43,448 bases of DNA. Origin: an uncultured beta proteobacterium (lineage in GTDB: Bacteria; Pseudomonadota; Gammaproteobacteria; Burkholderiales; Burkholderiaceae_C). The DNA lies in the NCBI GenBank assembly GCA_903945325.1, contig CAJAVE010000345.1, forward strand, positions 1 to 43,448, written 5' to 3'. Of this stretch, positions 8,095 to 16,276 are shown one piece after another (position 1 is the first letter of the stretch; each line of letters starts with the position of its first letter). The notes under the pieces were generated by a model. That model did no database searches, was not told the origin of the DNA, and saw nothing but the letters and a program-made list of their open reading frames with translations. The position numbers and the translations under genes are program-made.

Positions 8095-9675
8095 GTGGCA
8101 AGTTTTCGCTGCATCCAGGCCGCAACGGGTTTGCGACTCTTGCCCTGGCTGGTGTTGGCTGCCACGTTGTTGGTTACCTGGACGATCTGGGACCATGAAC
8201 GACAGATCAACCGCGATAGGCTGCGGTCCCAGTTTGACTTTGCCCTCAAGGAAACGGTCAGCCGCGTGGAACAACGTGCCGCGGCCTATGAGCAGATGTT
8301 GCGAGGCGTGCAAGGATTGCTAGCGACAACCCACCTGAAGGACCATGTTGCCATTTCTCGCTATGTCGATGCACTGCAACTGGACGCCAATTTCTCTGGC
8401 GTCAAAATCATTGGAATTGTGGAGCGTGTTGCAGTAGAGGACAGGCCGGCGCACATCAAGGCCATGCGCAAATCAGGGTTCAGCGACTACTCCATTCACC
8501 CCACAAGTTCTGACCCCATTTCCGCGCTGATCGTTCAGCGCGAACCTGCGGCAACGGGTTCCGGCTCGCCCTTGGGGCTTGATATCTGGCCAGAACCGAT
8601 TCGGCGCGCCGCTCTGGAGCGCGCGCGTGATTCGGGCATGGCTGCCATTACAGGAAAAATCCGCCTGGCCATTGATCGGGCGTCCGACGCACCGCCCGGG
8701 TTTGTGATGTACCTGCCGGTTTTCAAACCCGGACAAGTACACGACACCGTTGCGCAGAGGCGGGAACACCTGATTGGTTGGGTATACGCGGCCTTTCATA
8801 TGAGCGATTTCATGGCCAGCCTCTATGGTGCACAGTCGCCGGGTCTATCCGTGTCCATCTACGATACCGTGGAAGCCAGCGATGCGGCGCTGCTGTACCG
8901 GTCATCGGATGCTTGGCGCGCGCGTAGCCCGGCTCATATCGCGGCCTGGAGTGCCAATGAGTACATGGTGGTTGGCGGGCATACCTGGACACTGTCGTTG
9001 GCGTCCCAACCTGAGTTTGAAGCCCGACTTGGTAGCGATGTGACGAACCTGATTGCCGCAGTGGGCGTGGCCTTGAGCCTTGCGCTTGCGGTTCTGGTAT
9101 GGCTCATGGTTCATGGGCGCACCCGCGCCATGCGTCTTGCCGCTGCGATGACCGAAGAACTGCGCCACGTGGCCCAGCACGACCCGTTGACGCGCTTGCC
9201 GAATCGCGCGCTGTTTAGCGACCGCCTGAGTCAGGAGTTGGCCCGTGCCAAACGTGACAGCGGGCGATTTGCCGTCATTTTTCTCGATCTCGATGACTTC
9301 AAGCCAGTCAACGACAACTTTGGTCATGCAGTGGGTGACCTGCTATTGCAGCAGGTTGCGCAACGTTTGCAAAGTGCCGTTCGGGCGGTGGATACCGTTG
9401 GGCGCATTGGGGGCGATGAGTTCGTCGTATTGGTGGCTGGCTTGGGTGGCCAGGAGGCAGTGCACACCATGACAGACAAGATCAGTCAGGCGCTACAGGA
9501 AATGTTTGTCGTTGACGGGCACGCGGTGCGCGTATCCGCCAGTGTCGGGGTTGCGGTTTACCCGGAAGATGGAAACGATGAACTCACGCTGACACGCTGC
9601 GCGGACACCGCGATGTACCGCGTCAAGAACGCCAATCAGGCAGGCATTAACCGCGCCAGCAGTGCGCCGGCGTAA
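8095..9675 (+). CDS. Membrane diguanylate cyclase with periplasmic CHASE domain and C-terminal GGDEF domain
   Basis: 526 residues starting at GTG. Transmembrane helix 1 is at about residues 15-30 (LLPWLVLAATLLVTWTI). The periplasmic part has a CHASE domain (about 70-290, for example YEQMLRGVQGLLA and VKIIGIVERV), and helix 2 is at about 320-342. The cytoplasmic GGDEF domain begins with HDPLTRLPNRALF. The signature is intact, G439-G-D-E-F443, and the inhibitory site RxxD is present five residues before it (R430-D433), so the enzyme should make c-di-GMP and be product-inhibited. No EAL domain is present. It follows the solute-binding protein by eight bases, probably in one transcript. Its last 40 bases overlap the 3' end of trhP on the other strand. 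Confidence 0.93.
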   Translation: MASFRCIQAATGLRLLPWLVLAATLLVTWTIWDHERQINRDRLRSQFDFALKETVSRVEQRAAAYEQMLRGVQGLLATTHLKDHVAISRYVDALQLDANFSGVKIIGIVERVAVEDRPAHIKAMRKSGFSDYSIHPTSSDPISALIVQREPAATGSGSPLGLDIWPEPIRRAALERARDSGMAAITGKIRLAIDRASDAPPGFVMYLPVFKPGQVHDTVAQRREHLIGWVYAAFHMSDFMASLYGAQSPGLSVSIYDTVEASDAALLYRSSDAWRARSPAHIAAWSANEYMVVGGHTWTLSLASQPEFEARLGSDVTNLIAAVGVALSLALAVLVWLMVHGRTRAMRLAAAMTEELRHVAQHDPLTRLPNRALFSDRLSQELARAKRDSGRFAVIFLDLDDFKPVNDNFGHAVGDLLLQQVAQRLQSAVRAVDTVGRIGGDEFVVLVAGLGGQEAVHTMTDKISQALQEMFVVDGHAVRVSASVGVAVYPEDGNDELTLTRCADTAMYRVKNANQAGINRASSAPA

Positions 9676-11021
9676 CGCGCCTCCAGCGGAATGCGTACCT
9701 GCAAAGGACTGCCAGGAGCCACCGTGATGGCGTCACCGTCCAGGTTGCGCATCTGCTCCAGTGTGACAATGTGGTTGCCACTGGGGTGAATGACCTCGAT
9801 CTGATCCCCCACCAGAAATTTGTTCTTCACTTCTACTTCAGCCCAGCCGTCAAGCACCGTGCGCACTTCGCCCACAAAGTGGCTGTGGCCAATATCCGAG
9901 TGGCCACTTTCGTAGTTCTGGTAGTCCTGGGACGGGCGGCGTTCCAGGAAGCCGCTGGTGAATCCCCGGTTGGCCAGGCCTTCGAGTTCGGTGATCAGCT
10001 TGGGATTGAACGGGCGGCCCGCTACGGCATCGTCAATGGCCTTTCGGTACGTCTGTGCGGTACGCGCCACGTAATACAGGCTCTTGGTGCGGCCTTCGAT
10101 TTTCAGCGAGTCGACGCCTATCTTGACCAGGCGCTCCACGTGCTCGACAGCGCGCAGATCCTTGCTGTTCATGATGTAGGTGCCGTGCTCGTCTTCCATG
10201 ATGGGCATGAGCTGGCCGGGGCGTCCGGCTTCTTCCAGCAGATAGACCTTGTCGGCCTCCGGGTGGCGCGGGCTGCCACCGCAGGCGGCAAAGGATTGCT
10301 CCGCCTCTTCCTGTGCCTGGTTGAAGTGGAAACTGCTGTCCATCTTGACTGCAATGGCCTCGCCGGTGTTGGCATCCACTGCACTGTCCTGGGTGCTGTA
10401 GTTCCAGCGGCAGGCGTTGGTGCAGGTGCCCTGGTTGGGGTCGCGCCGGTTGAAGTAGCCTGACAACAGGCAGCGGCCCGAGTAGGCAATACACAGCGCG
10501 CCGTGCACAAACACTTCGAGCTCCATGTCCGGGCATTCCTGGCGGATTTTTTCGATCTCTTCCAGGCTCAGTTCGCGCGACAGGATGATGCGGGCCACGC
10601 CCACCTTTTGCCAGAATTTCACCGATGCGTAGTTGACTGTATTGGCCTGTACCGAGAGGTGAATTGGCACGTCGGCAAAGTTACCCTTGTCCATGCCTTC
10701 GCGCACCATCATGATCAGACCGGGGTCGGCCATGATCAGGGCATCGGGCTTGAGCGCAATGACGGGCTCAATGTCACGCAGGTAGGTGCGCACCTTGTCG
10801 TTGTGCGGGAGCAGGTTGCTGGTGACAAAGAATTTCTTGCCGCGCGCGTGGGCTTCGGCAATGCCAATGCCGATTTGCTCCAGCTTGAATTCGTTGTTAC
10901 GGGCACGCAGGCTGTAGCGGGGTTGACCGGCATAAATGGCGTCGGCGCCAAAGTCAAAGGCGGCGCGCATTTTGTCCAGTGACCCTGCGGGGAGGAGGAG
11001 TTCGGGTGATTTGAGGCTCAT
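9636..11021 (-). CDS. trhP: tRNA hydroxylation protein TrhP (U32 peptidase family, YegQ)
   Basis: 461 residues, close to the 453 of E. coli YegQ/TrhP, which takes part in prephenate-dependent 5-hydroxylation of uridine 34 in tRNA. It begins SLKSPELLLPAGSLDKMRA, with the family motifs GADAIYAGQ and VFVHGALCIAYSGRC. The cluster of conserved cysteines (CIAYSGRC, then CTNACRW) suggests an iron-sulfur site as in other U32 enzymes. The start was placed at the ATG at 11021, where homology begins. It is convergent with the diguanylate cyclase, with a 40-base overlap of coding ends. Confidence 0.93.
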   Translation of the reverse strand: MSLKSPELLLPAGSLDKMRAAFDFGADAIYAGQPRYSLRARNNEFKLEQIGIGIAEAHARGKKFFVTSNLLPHNDKVRTYLRDIEPVIALKPDALIMADPGLIMMVREGMDKGNFADVPIHLSVQANTVNYASVKFWQKVGVARIILSRELSLEEIEKIRQECPDMELEVFVHGALCIAYSGRCLLSGYFNRRDPNQGTCTNACRWNYSTQDSAVDANTGEAIAVKMDSSFHFNQAQEEAEQSFAACGGSPRHPEADKVYLLEEAGRPGQLMPIMEDEHGTYIMNSKDLRAVEHVERLVKIGVDSLKIEGRTKSLYYVARTAQTYRKAIDDAVAGRPFNPKLITELEGLANRGFTSGFLERRPSQDYQNYESGHSDIGHSHFVGEVRTVLDGWAEVEVKNKFLVGDQIEVIHPSGNHIVTLEQMRNLDGDAITVAPGSPLQVRIPLEARYAGALLARLMPA

Positions 11022-11086
11022 GCCCCTATTGTCCCGCAGCGCGCAACAAGGCTGATGGGCAGGGTTTTTCGCGCCACAATATCTCC

Positions 11087-12259
11087 ATGGAAAAACAGAT
11101 TCTGATTGTTGGCGGCGGCATTGGTGGGCTGGCGGCGGCATTGGCATGCTCCCGCGCGGACTGGCCGGTTCAGTTGCTGGAGCGAACCCACGAGTTTGGG
11201 GAAGTTGGGGCTGGTATCCAGCTTGGCCCCAATGTAGTGCGTATCCTTTACCGCTGGGGTTTGGCAGATGCGCTCAAGCAGGCTGCGGCATTTCCCGAGA
11301 TGTTGCGTGTGCGGTCGGCGGCCAGCGGGGAAGAGTTGGGGCGTCTGCGCTTGGGTGAGCGCGCGCGCGCGCGCTATGGCGCACCCTACGCCACCATTCA
11401 CCGTGCCGATCTGCACAAGCTGCTTCTGGATGCCGTACAGCAGCAAGCCGATGTGCAACTGCATCTGGGTCTCTGGCTGGAATCGTTTGTGGATACGGGG
11501 TTTGGCGTGCAAGCCAAGGTGCTGGACGGGCCATTTCTGGAGGCTCAAGCTTTGGTGGGTGCTGATGGACTGTGGAGCACGGTACGACACCTCTTGCTAA
11601 AGGATGAGAAGCCGCGTGTAACCGGCCATCTGGCTTACAGGGCACTGATTGCCCAGCGTGACTTACCCGCCTATTTGCGTAGCCAGCAGGTCACGGTGTG
11701 GCTGGGGCCAGACCTGCACGTGGTGCAGTATCCAGTGCGCAGGGGCCACTGGCTCAATGTGGTGGCCATCGTTCATGGCGAGGTCAAGGGCAATGTCCAT
11801 GACTGGGACCACGCCACCCATGGAAGTGACTTGCAGGCAGCCATGGGCAGTGCATGCAATCGCTTGCAAGACTTGATCGGCGCGATCCCGGATTGGCGCC
11901 AATGGGGTTTATGCGACCGTGCGCCGATGGCTGGTGCACATGAGCAGGCGCAGGGATGTGTAGCCCTCCTTGGTGACGCTGCTCACCCTATGCGGCCTTA
12001 TATGGCGCAGGGTGCGGGCATGGCAATTGAAGATGCCGCTTGCCTTCAGCGCATGCTGGCTTTGTCTGATTTGCCAATGGTGCAGCGTTTGCAGCAATAT
12101 GCAAACGAGCGCTGGAAGCGCAATGCACGGGTTCAGGCTCGTTCTATCCGCAACGGGGAAATTTTTCATGCCAAAGGTTTGGTGCGCTGGGGACGTGACG
12201 CGTCCATGCGCCTATTGGGTGAGCGGATTTTGGACGTGCCCTGGCTCTACCGCGGTTAG
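11087..12259 (+). CDS. FAD-dependent monooxygenase, aromatic hydroxylase type
   Basis: 390 residues of the class A flavoprotein hydroxylases. The dinucleotide-binding motif GGGIGG spans residues 9-14, the DG motif appears as VGADGLWSTVR, and the second FAD motif is G296-D297-A-A-H-P-M. The closest characterised relatives in spirit are 3-hydroxybenzoate 6-hydroxylase and salicylate hydroxylase, which use NADH and oxygen. No ring-cleavage or other aromatic degradation gene is adjacent, so the substrate is open. It is divergent from trhP with 65 bases between the starts. The ribosome-binding site is weak. Confidence 0.88.
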   Translation: MEKQILIVGGGIGGLAAALACSRADWPVQLLERTHEFGEVGAGIQLGPNVVRILYRWGLADALKQAAAFPEMLRVRSAASGEELGRLRLGERARARYGAPYATIHRADLHKLLLDAVQQQADVQLHLGLWLESFVDTGFGVQAKVLDGPFLEAQALVGADGLWSTVRHLLLKDEKPRVTGHLAYRALIAQRDLPAYLRSQQVTVWLGPDLHVVQYPVRRGHWLNVVAIVHGEVKGNVHDWDHATHGSDLQAAMGSACNRLQDLIGAIPDWRQWGLCDRAPMAGAHEQAQGCVALLGDAAHPMRPYMAQGAGMAIEDAACLQRMLALSDLPMVQRLQQYANERWKRNARVQARSIRNGEIFHAKGLVRWGRDASMRLLGERILDVPWLYRG

Positions 12260-12298
12260 CCATTTCGAATGGACAAGAAGGAATGGCCGACAGAGTGC

Positions 12299-12342
12299 GG
12301 CAGGATACTGCCCTGCTGTGTCGCGTGCTTGCAGAGCAGGGC
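12299..12342 (+). promoter_or_regulatory. Two overlapping, mutually exclusive hairpins in the leader of the 12400 gene
   Basis: GGCAG-GATA-CTGCC forms a perfect stem at 12299-12312. A second perfect 8-base stem, GCCCTGCT (12310-12317) with AGCAGGGC (12335-12342), uses part of the same bases, so both cannot form at once. A 24-codon reading frame (12283-12357, ATG to TGA) runs through both. The arrangement resembles an attenuator, but no U-tract follows. This is a structural observation only. Confidence 0.35.
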
Positions 12343-12399
12343 ATCCGTATCGAATGAGTTGCTTACTAGAATGGCTTGCACATCGGGAGAAGCGGTCGA

Positions 12400-12786
12400 A
12401 TGCCTTATGCAATTACCTGGCACAAGCGTGGTGCCTATAAAAAGTTCAGTGGTCACATTACCGCTGCCGAGTTTTTGGAATCCATCTCGGTGGTGAATTG
12501 CCACCCTGACTACGATACATTCAAATTTACGGCCAATGACTTTTTGGCAGTTAGTAGTTACGAAGTGACCGCTGACGATGTCACTTTGTTCGCAGCGCAT
12601 GGGCTCGGAGCCAAGGTTTCAAACCAGCATGTTGTGATGGCAATCATCACAAAGGATGCAGATATTACGCGTATTGTTCAGGCGCTGCACGCGCCACTGA
12701 CTGAATACGACATTGGCTGTTGCGAAAATTTGGCAGAAGCCAGAGAGTGGCTAACATTGAAGACGGGCGCGACCGTGGTGTTGTGA
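12400..12786 (+). CDS. Small STAS/SpoIIAA-like protein of unknown function
   Basis: 128 residues beginning MPYAITWHKRGAYKKFSG. The pattern of an opening strand, GHITAAEFLESI, a central FKFTANDFLAVSSY and a late VVMAIITKDADI resembles the small SpoIIAA/STAS-like proteins common in proteobacteria, which are soluble alpha/beta folds; I cannot name a partner. The ATG was chosen because the homology-like start fits there; a TTG eight codons upstream is in frame. It sits 140 bases after the monooxygenase with a structured leader between them. Slightly lower GC than its neighbours. Confidence 0.75.
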   Translation: MPYAITWHKRGAYKKFSGHITAAEFLESISVVNCHPDYDTFKFTANDFLAVSSYEVTADDVTLFAAHGLGAKVSNQHVVMAIITKDADITRIVQALHAPLTEYDIGCCENLAEAREWLTLKTGATVVL

Positions 12787-12818
12787 TCCGTGGGACCGGG
12801 CGACCATCGTGTGTGCCT

Positions 12819-13013
12819 TTAGCGCCTCATGTTTATAGGCGAGTCCTTTGAAATGCCCCATGCGTCTGTCGCGGGTAGCTTTGGGGCGCCGTTGTCCATG
12901 TCCTTGGCGTACCAAAGCGCCAGGCCCACGCCGCCGACGATCACGACCACCCCAGCGATCAATTTAAGAACGGTGAGCCATACCTTGGATTCATCGTCAT
13001 TTGGTCTACTCAT
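12819..13013 (-). CDS. Small single-pass membrane protein of unknown function
   Basis: 64 residues. A charged N-terminus (MSRPNDDESKVW) is followed by one strong transmembrane helix (LKLIAGVVVIVGGVGLALW) and a short hydrophilic tail with WGISKDSP. Topology with the tail outside is likely. It starts 22 bases after the argF stop on the same strand, so it is probably the last gene of the argD-argF transcript. No function is known to me. Confidence 0.6.
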   Translation of the reverse strand: MSRPNDDESKVWLTVLKLIAGVVVIVGGVGLALWYAKDMDNGAPKLPATDAWGISKDSPINMRR

Positions 13014-13035
13014 GTGCCTTCTCCGTTTTCCGGGA

Positions 13036-14034
13036 TCAGGCCTGGGGGCCTAACAGCAGGTATTCCAGCAATGCCTTTTGCACGTGCATGCGGTTTTCGG
13101 CTTCATCCCAGACCACTGACTGTGGGCCGTCAATGACTTCGGCTTCAACCTCGTCACCACGATGGGCAGGCAGGCAATGCATGAATAGTGCGTCTGGTTT
13201 GGCCGCGGCCATCATATTCGAATCGACGCGCCACGCTGAGAACGCCTTGCGACGGGCTTCGTTCTCGGCTTCATAGCCCATGCTGGTCCAGACATCAGTG
13301 GTGACCAGATCGGCGTCGGCGCAGGCCTCAACCGGTTTGCTATAAGTTTTGTAGCTACCTGCACCCATTCCTCGGGGGGTAACGGCCACTCTTTCGTCTA
13401 CCTCATAGCCACTTGGAGTGCTGACCCTGAGGTGAAAGCTCAACGTGGCGGCCGCTTGCAGCCAGGTATTGGCCATGTTGTTGCCATCACCTACCCAGGT
13501 CACCGTCTTGCCCTTAAGGTAACAGGGGTTCAGATTGCCATCGGCATCGGTGCCGCGGTGCTCCAGCAGAGTGAACAGGTCGGCCAGGATCTGGCAGGGG
13601 TGGAACTCATTGGTTAAACCGTTGATGACCGGCACTCGCGAGTTGGCTGCAAAGCGCTCGATCTTGGTCTGCTCGAAGGTACGGATCATCACGATATCCG
13701 TCATGCGGCTGATGACTTTGGCGCTGTCTTCAATCGGTTCGGCACGGCCCAGTTGGCTGTCACCGGTGGTCAAGTGCACGACGCTGCCACCCAATTGGTA
13801 CATACCGGCCTCGAAGCTCACCCGCGTGCGTGTGGATGCCTTTTCGAAGATCATCGCCAGTGTGCGGTCCACCAGGGTGTGGTGCTTGGTGAATGTCTTG
13901 AACTTTTTTTTGATCAGTGCTGCGCGGGTGAACAGGTAGTGGTACTCATCGGCCGTGAAATCGGCAAACTGCAGGTAGTGCCTAACCGGCGGTGCACCCT
14001 GTGGCAGGGTGCTGGGAATCGCAATGGTGTTCAT
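13036..14034 (-). CDS. argF: Ornithine carbamoyltransferase
   Basis: 332 residues. It makes citrulline from ornithine and carbamoyl phosphate in arginine synthesis, in the cytoplasm as a trimer. The carbamoyl-phosphate motif S67-T-R-T-R71 lies in FEKASTRTRVSFEAG, and the HPCQ motif and the ornithine-side motif MHCLPAHRG are intact. The ATG at 14034 overlaps the argD stop by four bases (ATGA), indicating translational coupling. A longer form with 12 more residues is possible but lies inside argD. Confidence 0.97.
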   Translation of the reverse strand: MNTIAIPSTLPQGAPPVRHYLQFADFTADEYHYLFTRAALIKKKFKTFTKHHTLVDRTLAMIFEKASTRTRVSFEAGMYQLGGSVVHLTTGDSQLGRAEPIEDSAKVISRMTDIVMIRTFEQTKIERFAANSRVPVINGLTNEFHPCQILADLFTLLEHRGTDADGNLNPCYLKGKTVTWVGDGNNMANTWLQAAATLSFHLRVSTPSGYEVDERVAVTPRGMGAGSYKTYSKPVEACADADLVTTDVWTSMGYEAENEARRKAFSAWRVDSNMMAAAKPDALFMHCLPAHRGDEVEAEVIDGPQSVVWDEAENRMHVQKALLEYLLLGPQA

Positions 14035-15245
14035 GCGACCTCCTGAAGCAAAGCCGTGATCAGCGGGCACAGAATGGCGACCACCTGGTCGGCCTCGGCG
14101 GCGGTCATGATGAGTGGTGGTACCAGGCGAATGACGCTGTCGGCGGTCACGCTGATCAAGAGGCCTGCATCGGCCGCGCGTTGAACCAGGGCGCCGCAGG
14201 GCTTGGACAGGTCCACGCCCAGCATCAGGCCCATGCCGCGGATTTCCTTGACGGCGCCACTGGCCAGCTCAGCCGCCAATGCCTTTTCCAGACCAGTCTT
14301 GAGGTGGGTGCCCACAGTGGCAGCATTGGCCAGCAGGCCCTCGGCTTCCATGGTGTGAATCGTTGCGACACCAGCGCGCATGGCCAGTGGGTTGCCGCCA
14401 AAGGTGCTACCGTGGTTGCCCGGCGCAAAAATATGGGCAGCTTTTGGTCCAGCCACCACCGCGCCCACCGGCACGCCAGATCCCAAACCCTTGGCGAGCG
14501 GCATGACGTCGGGCTGGATGCCAGCCCACTGGTGGGCAAACCACTTGCCGGTACGGCCCATGCCGCACTGCACCTCGTCAATCATCAGCAGCCAGTCACG
14601 CGCGTCGCATAGGGCGCGCACGTCGCGCAGATAGTCCATGTGCATGGGATTCACACCGCCTTCGCCCTGGATGGCCTCGAAGAACACAGCCACCACGTTC
14701 GGGTTGTTGACGGTGGCGGCCTTCAATTGGTCGATGTTGTTGATTGGCACGCGGATAAAACCTTCCACCAGCGGGCCAAATCCGGCTTGCACTTTGGGGT
14801 TGCCAGTGGCGCTGAGTGTGGCAATGGAGCGGCCATGGAAGGCTTTCTCGTACACCACGATCTCGGGGTGCTCTATGCCCTTGTCATGGCCGAACTTGCG
14901 CGCCAGTTTCAGCGCGGCCTCGTTGGCTTCCAGTCCGGTGGAACAGAAGAACACATTGGTCATGCCGGAGCGTTCCACCAGCAGGCTGGCCAGCTCTTCC
15001 TGCAGCGGCACGTGGTAGTAGTTGGAAGTGTGGATCAGCCTGGTCACCTGGTCCTGCAAGGCCGCTACCAGTTTGGGGTGGTTATGGCCCAGCGTGTTGA
15101 CGGCAATGCCACCGAGCGCGTCCAGGTACTCGCGGCCATTCACGTCCCACACGCGGCAACCTAGGCCATGGCTCAGGGCGATTGGCAGACGGCCATAGGT
15201 GTTCATCACATGGGGTGAAGAGGGCGCGGTGGGTGCAGTGGTCAT
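14031..15245 (-). CDS. argD: Acetylornithine aminotransferase
   Basis: 404 residues of the class III PLP-dependent aminotransferases. It converts N-acetylglutamate semialdehyde to N-acetylornithine, and the family often also acts on succinyl-diaminopimelate in lysine synthesis. The PLP lysine is K252 in LAKGLGSGVPVGA, and the motifs FFCSTGLEANEAALKLAR, AFHGRS and LLMIDEVQCGMGRTG are intact. It is first in the argD-argF operon, which reads away from the DUF3579 gene. Succinylornithine aminotransferase cannot be excluded by sequence alone, but coupling to argF supports biosynthesis. Confidence 0.95.
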   Translation of the reverse strand: MTTAPTAPSSPHVMNTYGRLPIALSHGLGCRVWDVNGREYLDALGGIAVNTLGHNHPKLVAALQDQVTRLIHTSNYYHVPLQEELASLLVERSGMTNVFFCSTGLEANEAALKLARKFGHDKGIEHPEIVVYEKAFHGRSIATLSATGNPKVQAGFGPLVEGFIRVPINNIDQLKAATVNNPNVVAVFFEAIQGEGGVNPMHMDYLRDVRALCDARDWLLMIDEVQCGMGRTGKWFAHQWAGIQPDVMPLAKGLGSGVPVGAVVAGPKAAHIFAPGNHGSTFGGNPLAMRAGVATIHTMEAEGLLANAATVGTHLKTGLEKALAAELASGAVKEIRGMGLMLGVDLSKPCGALVQRAADAGLLISVTADSVIRLVPPLIMTAAEADQVVAILCPLITALLQEVA

Positions 15246-15331
15246 ATGAAAGCTCCAGAGTCAACGATTCAACAAGGCGGCCAGTATGGCCATCGGTGGG
15301 TAATTCTAGGCGCTGGCTATCGCCTGTTTTT

Positions 15332-15356
15332 TGCCAAATTGGCATCACTGTGATGC
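15332..15356. promoter_or_regulatory. Two interlocked perfect palindromes between argD and the DUF3579 gene
   Basis: TGCCAA-A-TTGGCA (15332-15344) and GCATCAC-T-GTGATGC (15342-15356) share the bases GCA. Both are perfect inverted repeats with a one-base centre, in the 220-base gap between the divergent starts of argD and the DUF3579 gene. That position is where operators would control one or both. No U-tract follows, so they are not a terminator. The binding protein is unknown. Confidence 0.5.
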
Positions 15357-15465
15357 GTTCGTCGGAGTTGTCTGGCTATGTCAGCAAAATGCCTGTGTGC
15401 CTCAGATAAAATGTGCCTGCGGTGCATCGTCAACTGGTGCTTCACCCTTCGTCTGTGCCAACACC

Positions 15466-15789
15466 ATGCCTTTCACGTCGTTCAAAGAAATTTACATCCT
15501 GGGATTGACCCGAAGCGGTAAGCCGTTTCGCCCCAGTGATTGGGCTGAGCGCTTGGCCGGTGTGATGAGCCAGTTTCGCCCTGGCGGGCCGCAGCCGGGT
15601 AGCCACTTGGGGTATTCGCCGTGGTGCATTCCAACCTCCTTCGGCAACGTGAAGTGCGTGATTGTTCACAGCGATTTGCGGGAATACGAAGTCATGGCAT
15701 GGGACTTTTGTCTCAACTTCGCCAAAGACAACGAATTGCAGGTCAGTGAGATCCGGCCTGAAGTCCCACCGACTCTTACTCAATCCTGA
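15466..15789 (+). CDS. DUF3579 family protein
   Basis: 107 residues, MPFTSFKEIYILGLTRSG onward, with the family's hallmark FRPSDWAERLAGVMSQF. This family is small, soluble and typical of Betaproteobacteria, often beside argD; its function is not known. The start was placed at the ATG where the similarity begins, because the upstream frame runs through the palindromic operator-like region. A strong terminator follows 24 bases after the stop. Confidence 0.9.
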   Translation: MPFTSFKEIYILGLTRSGKPFRPSDWAERLAGVMSQFRPGGPQPGSHLGYSPWCIPTSFGNVKCVIVHSDLREYEVMAWDFCLNFAKDNELQVSEIRPEVPPTLTQS

Positions 15790-15812
15790 TCCCGCAAACT
15801 TTACGTTGCAAC

Positions 15813-15841
15813 AAAAAAGCCGTTCAATGAACGGCTTTTTT
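15813..15841. terminator. Bidirectional rho-independent terminator
   Basis: AAAAAAGCCGTTCA and TGAACGGCTTTTTT form a long stem with the GC-rich core GCCGTTCA/TGAACGGC and run of T on both strands. It lies between the converging DUF3579 gene (plus) and rpsT (minus), so it can end both transcripts. Confidence 0.9.
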
Positions 15842-15920
15842 GCTTTGCTGGCAGCGCACCCGGTGCAAACGGCAGGCCCCGAAGGACCCGTGCGAGTTGC
15901 CTAAATAATAGGCTGCAGGT

Positions 15921-16220
15921 TTAAGCTGCGACGGCCAGGGCTTTCACCTTGGTCGACAGGCGGCTCTTGTCGCGAGCTGCCTTGTTCTTGTGGAAGATGC
16001 CCTTGTCGGCCACGGTGTCCACCACGGCTTGCATCTTCGCAAACAGTTCGGTGGCCTTGGTCTTGTCACCGGCCAGAACTGCTTTCTCTACGTTCTTGAC
16101 CGCAGTACGGTACTTTGAACGCAAAGAAGTGTTTGCTGCATTGATTTTGACGTCCTGGCGGACGCGCTTGCGGCCCGACGCGAGGCGCGGGTTCTTTTTC
16201 TTGGGTTTTCCAGATGCCAT
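15921..16220 (-). CDS. rpsT: 30S ribosomal protein S20
   Basis: 99 residues, basic and helical, beginning [18 protein letters not shown] and with the typical [17 protein letters not shown] and [16 protein letters not shown]20 binds 16S rRNA early in assembly of the small subunit. AAGGAA lies eight bases before the ATG. A consensus -10 box is present upstream at 16266-16271. It is divergent from murJ, a common arrangement. Confidence 0.97.
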   Translation of the reverse strand: MASGKPKKKNPRLASGRKRVRQDVKINAANTSLRSKYRTAVKNVEKAVLAGDKTKATELFAKMQAVVDTVADKGIFHKNKAARDKSRLSTKVKALAVAA

Positions 16221-16265
16221 AATAATTGTTCCTTGTGTCTGAGGATGATGCCAGCAAAGCCGACT

Positions 16266-16271
16266 ATTATA
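16266..16271 (-). promoter_or_regulatory. -10 box of the rpsT promoter
   Basis: Read leftward the sequence is TATAAT, a perfect sigma-70 -10 hexamer, placed about 45 bases before the rpsT ATG and leaving an untranslated leader of about 40 bases. A matching -35 hexamer is not convincing (GGACTT at 17-base spacing). The box ends five bases before the murJ start codon on the opposite strand. Confidence 0.65.
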
Positions 16272-16276
16272 GCAGC

